Notes under the pieces: generated by a model | The model's input: the letters and a program-made list of their open reading frames with translations, nothing else | What the model was told of the DNA's origin: nothing | Databases searched by the model: none | DNA from: Ruminiclostridium sp. | GTDB taxonomy: Bacteria; Bacillota_A; Clostridia; Oscillospirales; Oscillospiraceae | DNA: 16,641 nt | NCBI GenBank assembly: GCA_017521345.1 | Contig: JAFXCU010000034.1 | Span: 1-16,641, forward strand | Reading direction: 5' to 3' | In this document: positions 13,265 through 16,641 of the stretch, in pieces | How the letters are laid out: each line of letters starts with the position of its first letter | Numbering within the stretch: position 1 is the first letter of the stretch | Position numbers and translations under genes: made by a program

Positions 13265-13693
13265 ATGGAAATCAAGAAAGTTCTTCTGCCCATCGACGGC
13301 AGCCCCCGTTCCAAGCGCACCGTCCGCATGGTCAAGCGTGTCTGCAGACCCGAAGAGTGCGAGATCTACATCGTCAAGGTGATCGGTGCACAGCTCTACA
13401 TCAACTCCATGGAGGAGATCAAGCTCCGTGCTGAGCAGGCAGCTCCCGAGCTGGAGGAAGTGGCCGCCATGCTGGAAGGCTACACCGTCCACACCCAGGT
13501 CCTGCTGGGCAGCGCCCCCGGCGTGGAGATCGTGGAGTACGCCAAGGAGATCGATGCCGCTGTCATCTTCCTGACCCGCTCCACCCGCGGTCCCATCCGC
13601 AAGATGGGCTCTGTTGCCACCTATCTGGTGAAGAACGCCACCTTCCTGGATGTCTTCGTCATGCGGGAGGATCCCGATGTTCCCGAAGAATAA
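13265..13693 (+). CDS. Universal stress protein (UspA-like)
   Basis: The 142-residue product is a single Usp domain, a Rossmann-like alpha/beta fold that usually dimerises and is linked to stress or energy limitation. It begins MEIKKVLLPIDGSPRSKR, with Asp11 at the usual nucleotide-site position, and ends with the VFVM strand. Of the ATP motif G-2x-G-9x-G-S only the final GSV (115-117) is clear: the preceding TRSTRGPIRKM lacks the first two glycines at expected spacing, so ATP binding may be weak or absent. The AAAGGAGG site and a near-consensus promoter suggest high expression, as does the biased codon use. It is followed by its own terminator. Confidence 0.88.
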   Translation: MEIKKVLLPIDGSPRSKRTVRMVKRVCRPEECEIYIVKVIGAQLYINSMEEIKLRAEQAAPELEEVAAMLEGYTVHTQVLLGSAPGVEIVEYAKEIDAAVIFLTRSTRGPIRKMGSVATYLVKNATFLDVFVMREDPDVPEE

Positions 13694-13700
13694 CTTTTTA

Positions 13701-13741
13701 CTTGAGGGACCCGCTGCGCTGGGCTCCCTCAAGTGTTTTTT
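13701..13741 (+). terminator. Terminator of the usp gene
   Basis: CTTGAGGGA-CCC (13701-13712) pairs with GGGCTCCCTCAAG (13721-13733) with one bulged base and an 8-nt loop, followed by TGTTTTTT. It lies 7 bp after the usp stop. Confidence 0.88.
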
Positions 13742-13742
13742 G

Positions 13743-13866
13743 CGGCCTGCTGCGCGCGCCCTACGGGCACACTGACAGGCCGAGCAGTGTTTTCCGGCAC
13801 GCACATGTCGCGCCGGAAAACGTATCTAACTTTCTTTCGCCGTTTCATCGGCGAAACTCTACGAGG
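13743..13866 (-). repeat. 124-nt three-hairpin dispersed repeat, copy B (inverted relative to copy A)
   Basis: Read on the - strand it begins CCTCGTAGAG (13866) and ends CAGGCCG (13743). It aligns to copy A over all 124 positions with 20 substitutions and no gaps. The stems are kept: TTTCGCCG/CGGCGAAA, TTTTCCGGC/GCCGGAAAA and CGGCCTG/CAGGCCG. An A-T pair in stem 1 and a T-A pair in stem 2 of copy A become G-C and C-G here, and one C-G pair in stem 3 becomes a T-G wobble. The unpaired linkers and the stem 1 loop hold most of the other changes. Here it lies antisense to its flanking genes, between the usp terminator and the SLH gene promoter, so it is not simply the 3' UTR of one gene type. Confidence 0.85.
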
Positions 13867-13881
13867 CTTTTCTGTGAAACG

Positions 13882-13915
13882 AAAAGGGGCGCTGCATTTT
13901 GCAGCGCCCCTTTTT
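13882..13915. terminator. 14-bp terminator-like hairpin beside repeat copy B
   Basis: AAAAGGGGCGCTGC (13882-13895) pairs perfectly with GCAGCGCCCCTTTT (13901-13914), with loop ATTTT and a further T. The T run on each strand makes it potentially bidirectional. On the - strand it would stop transcripts coming from the possible promoter at 13963-13991 before they reach copy B. Confidence 0.7.
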
Positions 13916-13962
13916 ATGGGAGGACGGAGGACAAACGTCCTCAATGTGTACTCTTGGATGAC

Positions 13963-13991
13963 ATGATACAGCATATGTCAAGACATGTCAA
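13963..13991 (-). promoter_or_regulatory. Possible - strand promoter / ATGTCAA heptamer repeats
   Basis: On the - strand TTGACA (13991-13986), a 17-bp spacer and TATCAT (13968-13963) resemble a sigma-A promoter facing repeat copy B. The same region has two direct ATGTCAA copies on the + strand (13975-13981, 13985-13991), exactly 10 bp apart. These could instead be regulator sites for the SLH gene promoter. Confidence 0.35.
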
Positions 13992-14035
13992 TCCCCTTTC
14001 TGCTGCAAATTTCTTCCCGCCCTTCATTTGGTCTA

Positions 14036-14064
14036 TTGACATCATCCTCCCTCTGGTCTATAAT
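14036..14064 (+). promoter_or_regulatory. Sigma-A promoter of the SLH protein gene
   Basis: A perfect TTGACA (14036-14041), a 17-bp spacer and a perfect TATAAT (14059-14064) form a consensus promoter. It lies 39 bp before the start codon, with GGGAGG in the leader. The -35 box with its next base (TTGACAT) is the reverse complement of the ATGTCAA heptamers upstream. Confidence 0.9.
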
Positions 14065-14103
14065 GAAATCGACTTAAATAGACCTGATAGGGAGGTTCCT
14101 TCC

Positions 14104-15273
14104 ATGAAACGTATCCTTTCTCTTCTCCTTACCCTGGGGCTGGGCCTTTCCCTGGCTGTGGTCCCGGCCTCCGCCGCAGACCCGGTCTGCTCCCCCTGGG
14201 CGCAGTACTATGTCCGGGATGCTGCAATCTTCCACATGATGCCTGACTGCCTGAAGGACAGCGATTTCCGGGAGAACATCACCCGCCGGGAGTTCTGCCA
14301 CCTGGCCTACGAGACCATGGGCAATATGACTGCCAACATCGACTACCACCGGGATCTGGCAGCAGCCCAGGCTCAGGGCACCTCTCAGGACTTCCTGAAG
14401 GAGCACGGCTGGTCTTATGACCACCGGTATCCCCCGGTCTCCCCGGGCTATACTCCCTTCCGGGACACCCGGGAGACCCCCATCCTGGCCCTTGCCGAGG
14501 CCGGGATCATCCAGGGCAAGGGAAACCGGACCTTCGCCCCAGAGGACCTTCTCACCCGGGAAGAGGCCGCCGCCATCCTGGGTCGGATGGCCGAGTACTA
14601 TGACATCCCCCGGTTTGACCAGCCCCTGCCCTTCGCCGACACCCCCTCCATCTCGGACTGGGCTCTGGACGGGGTCACCGCCGTCTGGGGTATGGGCATC
14701 ATGAACGGGATGACCACTGAGACCTTCTCCCCTTCCGGCACCTACACCCGGGAGCAGGCCGTGGCCACCATGCTCCGCCTGTATTATTCCTACCCCAAGG
14801 AACTGGAAGAGGGGATGCTCCCTGAAGGACTCCACCATAAGTTCAACAATATGCGCAGCTGGCTGGAGGACGACCAGGGAACCATTTATCTTCCCCTGGA
14901 CAGCGTCTGGCGGTCCTACGACTACCGGCCGGACTGGGGGTATGAGACTTACAAGCCCTTTGCTTACGGGGACACCGTTCTGGTGGCCGCCCAGGGACAG
15001 GACACCCCGGAAGACCCCTACTGCTCCCACCTCTTCGATGCCTACACAGGCGAGCGGCTGATCACCGGCATGAAGGGGACCTTTTGGGCCCTCACCTCTG
15101 ACCACCAGTATCTCATCATGGAGGCCATTTCCTACGATGCAAATCACTGGGGTGAGTCCTTTTACTGGGTCTACGACTTCTCCGGTCGGGAACTGATGAG
15201 CTGTGTTCCCTGGAAGGACCTGAAGGCCGCCGGATATGTCCAGGCAGAGCACTCCATCTATCACGATTGGTGA
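14104..15273 (+). CDS. Secreted SLH-domain surface protein with unassigned C-terminal domain
   Basis: The 389-residue product has a signal peptide: basic MKR, a hydrophobic stretch (4-20), and a PASA-A cleavage site near residue 24. Three S-layer homology-like segments follow. The first (about 30-72) is divergent. The clearer ones are FRDTRETPILALAEAGIIQG...LTREEAAAILGRMAEYY (119-166) and FADTPSISDWALDGVTAVWGMGIMNG...YTREQAVATMLRLY (177-227). SLH domains usually bind pyruvylated secondary cell-wall polymer, so it is likely cell-surface attached. Residues 230-389, rich in Trp and Tyr, match no family recognised here and may form a beta-rich domain. The start at 14104 follows GGGAGG (14090-14094 region) and the consensus promoter. 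The open frame upstream to 13702 only reads through repeat copy B and is rejected. Unlike many SLH proteins it is short. Confidence 0.87.
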   Translation: MKRILSLLLTLGLGLSLAVVPASAADPVCSPWAQYYVRDAAIFHMMPDCLKDSDFRENITRREFCHLAYETMGNMTANIDYHRDLAAAQAQGTSQDFLKEHGWSYDHRYPPVSPGYTPFRDTRETPILALAEAGIIQGKGNRTFAPEDLLTREEAAAILGRMAEYYDIPRFDQPLPFADTPSISDWALDGVTAVWGMGIMNGMTTETFSPSGTYTREQAVATMLRLYYSYPKELEEGMLPEGLHHKFNNMRSWLEDDQGTIYLPLDSVWRSYDYRPDWGYETYKPFAYGDTVLVAAQGQDTPEDPYCSHLFDAYTGERLITGMKGTFWALTSDHQYLIMEAISYDANHWGESFYWVYDFSGRELMSCVPWKDLKAAGYVQAEHSIYHDW

Positions 15274-15280
15274 CATCAGA

Positions 15281-15314
15281 AACAGCCCTCGGAACGAAAG
15301 TTCCAAGGGCTGTT
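15281..15314. terminator. Hairpin between convergent SLH and dehydratase-like genes
   Basis: AACAGCCCT (15281-15289) pairs with AGGGCTGTT (15306-15314), and after one mismatch GGAA (15291-15294) pairs with TTCC (15301-15304). T tracts are short on both sides, so it is a weak or bidirectional terminator. It starts 7 bp after the SLH stop and touches the stop of the - strand gene. Confidence 0.6.
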
Positions 15315-16483
15315 CAGCCTTCTGTCAGCAGTTTCACCCGGTTGTATACCTGGGCGGGGGTACCGCTGGAGTCCAGGTCCACGCTGACCACCCGCACCCC
15401 GGGAAACCGGCGGGTCAGGGCGGCGTACCGGCCCCGGCCGCAGATGTGGTTGGGCAGACACCCGAAGGGCTGCATGGCCAGGACCCGGGTGTATCCGGCA
15501 GCGGCGTAAGCCGCCAGCTCTCCCCCCATAAGCCAGCCGTCAGCCACCCGGAGCTCCGGGGAGACCTGCCGGGCGGCCTGGAGCTGAAAGTCCGGGAAGG
15601 GGTCCAGGCTGTGGAACCCGTGGCCCCGGAGGGTCCGGACCATATGGGCCTGGAGGGAGGCCACCCAGCGGCTCAGCCCCTGCCACACCCACCGGAGAGG
15701 CCCTCTGGTCCGGGCGATCTGGCTGGAAGCATAGTAGAGGATGTACCAGGAGAAACCGTTCACCAGAACTTCGGCACCCTCCCCTTCTAAAAAGTCCACC
15801 ATGTCCCAGTTGCCCAGGGCACAGTACTTGGTGTACAGCTCCCCAACCAGGGCCACCTGCTTCTTTTCCTCCCCGGTCCGGGGGATGGCCCCGAAGTCAG
15901 CGGCCATGGCAGACAGGTTTTTCTTCATGCGGCGGATGGTCAGCCCCTCCCCCGTTTCCAGGTCCCGGCACAGGCGGGCGGTCCACTTCTCCCGGCAGGC
16001 GTTGGTCTGGCCGGGCGTTGTTTCATAGGGACGGGTCTGGTGGGTCAGGAGCATCAGCAGATCCCCGTAGAACAGGCCGAAAAGGGCCTTCCAGGCCATG
16101 GGGAGGGTGATGGGCAGCTGGGCCTCCTTCTCCACCCCCTTCACGTTGAAGGTCAGGGCCTCCACCTGGCCATAGCCCGCCGCCGTCAGGGCCTTCCGCA
16201 CCAGCCAGGTGAAGTTGGACCCCCGGCAGGCATCCCCCGCAGAAAACATAAGCAGGGCGGTGTGATCCAGGTCGTACTTCCCGGATGCCAGGGCGGTGAG
16301 GTACTGGCCCAGGGCCAGGTGGAAGGGGTAGCACATATCGTTGTGGGAGTACCGCAGGGCGGCATCCACCACCCCGTCCCGCTGGGTCAGCAGGACGGGC
16401 TGATAGTCCCTGGAGGTCAGCGCATGGCAGAGGAAGGGCATATGGTCGTCCATCATGGACGGGATGAGCAGGGTCTTCTTCAT
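15314..16483 (-). CDS. 2-hydroxyacyl-CoA dehydratase / activase-related protein
   Basis: The 389-residue product resembles the dehydratase-like part of the large activase-related proteins (BcrA/HgdC-associated) in anaerobes. The support is the cysteine motifs NDMCYPFHLALGQ (Cys51), GDACRGSNF (Cys86) and QPFGCLPNHICGRG (Cys342, Cys348), which in this superfamily hold a [4Fe-4S] cluster, plus GELYTKYCALGNWDMVDFLE (214-233) and a C-terminal VSVDLDSSGTPAQVYNRVKLL. True 2-hydroxyacyl-CoA dehydratases need an ATPase activator; none is in the window, but one could lie to the right, upstream on the same strand. The substrate and activity are unknown. The start at 16483 has AAAGGAGGAAGG just upstream; the frame extends 23 codons further into the palindromic upstream region, which is rejected. 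Codon use is GC-rich and unbiased. Confidence 0.82.
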   Translation of the reverse strand: MKKTLLIPSMMDDHMPFLCHALTSRDYQPVLLTQRDGVVDAALRYSHNDMCYPFHLALGQYLTALASGKYDLDHTALLMFSAGDACRGSNFTWLVRKALTAAGYGQVEALTFNVKGVEKEAQLPITLPMAWKALFGLFYGDLLMLLTHQTRPYETTPGQTNACREKWTARLCRDLETGEGLTIRRMKKNLSAMAADFGAIPRTGEEKKQVALVGELYTKYCALGNWDMVDFLEGEGAEVLVNGFSWYILYYASSQIARTRGPLRWVWQGLSRWVASLQAHMVRTLRGHGFHSLDPFPDFQLQAARQVSPELRVADGWLMGGELAAYAAAGYTRVLAMQPFGCLPNHICGRGRYAALTRRFPGVRVVSVDLDSSGTPAQVYNRVKLLTEG

Positions 16484-16504
16484 GTCCTTCCTCCTTTCTA
16501 TAGT

Positions 16505-16633
16505 CAGGACCACCCGCATAGCGGGTGGCCTGCACCAGCCCCATAGGGGCATATTTCCCGCTTAGCCTAAAGGCCCTTGAACGGTCCGCCAACCGCTGAC
16601 ATTCTCGGGCCCCCGCTAAAGCGGGAATTTTTT
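16505..16633. other. Strongly palindromic region with competing hairpins upstream of the dehydratase-like gene
   Basis: On the + strand, CCACCCGC-ATA-GCGGGTGG (16510-16528) is extended by CAGG/CCTG (16505-16508/16529-16532) around a bulged A. GCCCC-ATA-GGGGC (16538-16550) follows. CCCGC-TAAA-GCGGG (16612-16625) is followed by AATTTTTT, a terminator pattern on the + strand. TTCCCGCTT (16555-16563) can also pair with AAGCGGGAA (16619-16627), which would replace that last hairpin; GGCCC/GGGCC (16572-16576/16607-16611) and CGGT/ACCG (16582-16585/16592-16595) nest inside. No coding region is supported here. It could be an attenuator-like leader, a small RNA, or the end of a mobile element such as the right end or guide-RNA scaffold of an IS605-type element lying beyond the window. 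Confidence 0.5.
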
Positions 16634-16641
16634 ATGCCTTA

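Noticed and set aside
13702..14103. N-terminal extension of the SLH protein by 134 residues
   Set aside because: It reads through the usp terminator, repeat copy B and the consensus promoter. The signal peptide begins at 14104 after a good ribosome site.
1..16641. CRISPR array, tRNA or rRNA genes
   Set aside because: No regularly spaced direct repeats and no cloverleaf or rRNA-like segments were seen. The repeated units found are the palindromic elements described.

Overview
The window looks like chromosomal DNA from a GC-rich anaerobic Clostridia (Bacillota), most like an Oscillospiraceae gut commensal of the Flavonifractor / Pseudoflavonifractor / Intestinimonas type. This rests on three things: the prs-pth-mfd order of Firmicutes, a ThlA-type acetyl-CoA acetyltransferase and a 2-hydroxyacyl-CoA dehydratase-like protein typical of anaerobes, and strong sigma-A promoters with GC-rich hairpin terminators. 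The genus is an inference.

Layout. (i) 1-5100, + strand: the 3' part of prs, then pth and mfd. A terminator separates prs from pth, and a MITE-like palindromic repeat lies between pth and mfd. (ii) 5101-5482: no gene. It holds copy A of a 124-nt three-hairpin repeat, two more hairpins, and the thlA promoter, whose -10 box is flanked by a long inverted repeat. (iii) 5483-6745: thlA, a single transcription unit with an about 25-residue insert. (iv) 6897-10600: a serC-serA-gamma-carbonic anhydrase operon with its own promoter and terminator, then a small C39-like cysteine-peptidase-fold protein ending in a bidirectional terminator. (v) 12175-10605, - strand: an ylmH-DUF896-tautomerase operon. 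(vi) 12169-13733, + strand: a diacylglycerol-kinase-family gene and a universal stress protein gene. The kinase promoter shares its -35 box with the divergent ylmH promoter. (vii) 13734-14103: copy B of the 124-nt repeat, inverted relative to copy A, a terminator-like hairpin, and a promoter region with repeated ATGTCAA heptamers. (viii) 14104-15273, + strand: a secreted SLH-domain protein, convergent with (ix) a - strand 2-hydroxyacyl-CoA dehydratase-like gene preceded by a strongly palindromic upstream region.

How the genes fit together. PRPP synthesis, peptidyl-tRNA recycling and transcription-coupled repair form a housekeeping block. ThlA condenses two acetyl-CoA, the entry to butyrate-type fermentation. 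SerC and SerA supply serine from 3-phosphoglycerate. YlmH is a ribosome-associated RNA-binding protein. thlA, serC and serA (and less so usp) have visibly more biased codon use than mfd or the dehydratase-like gene, which suggests high expression.

The most interesting item is the 124-nt repeat. Two gap-free copies about 8.6 kb apart are 104/124 identical, and several differences fall on both sides of predicted stems, so pairing is kept. This suggests selection on RNA or hairpin structure and possibly an undescribed structured RNA or small mobile element.
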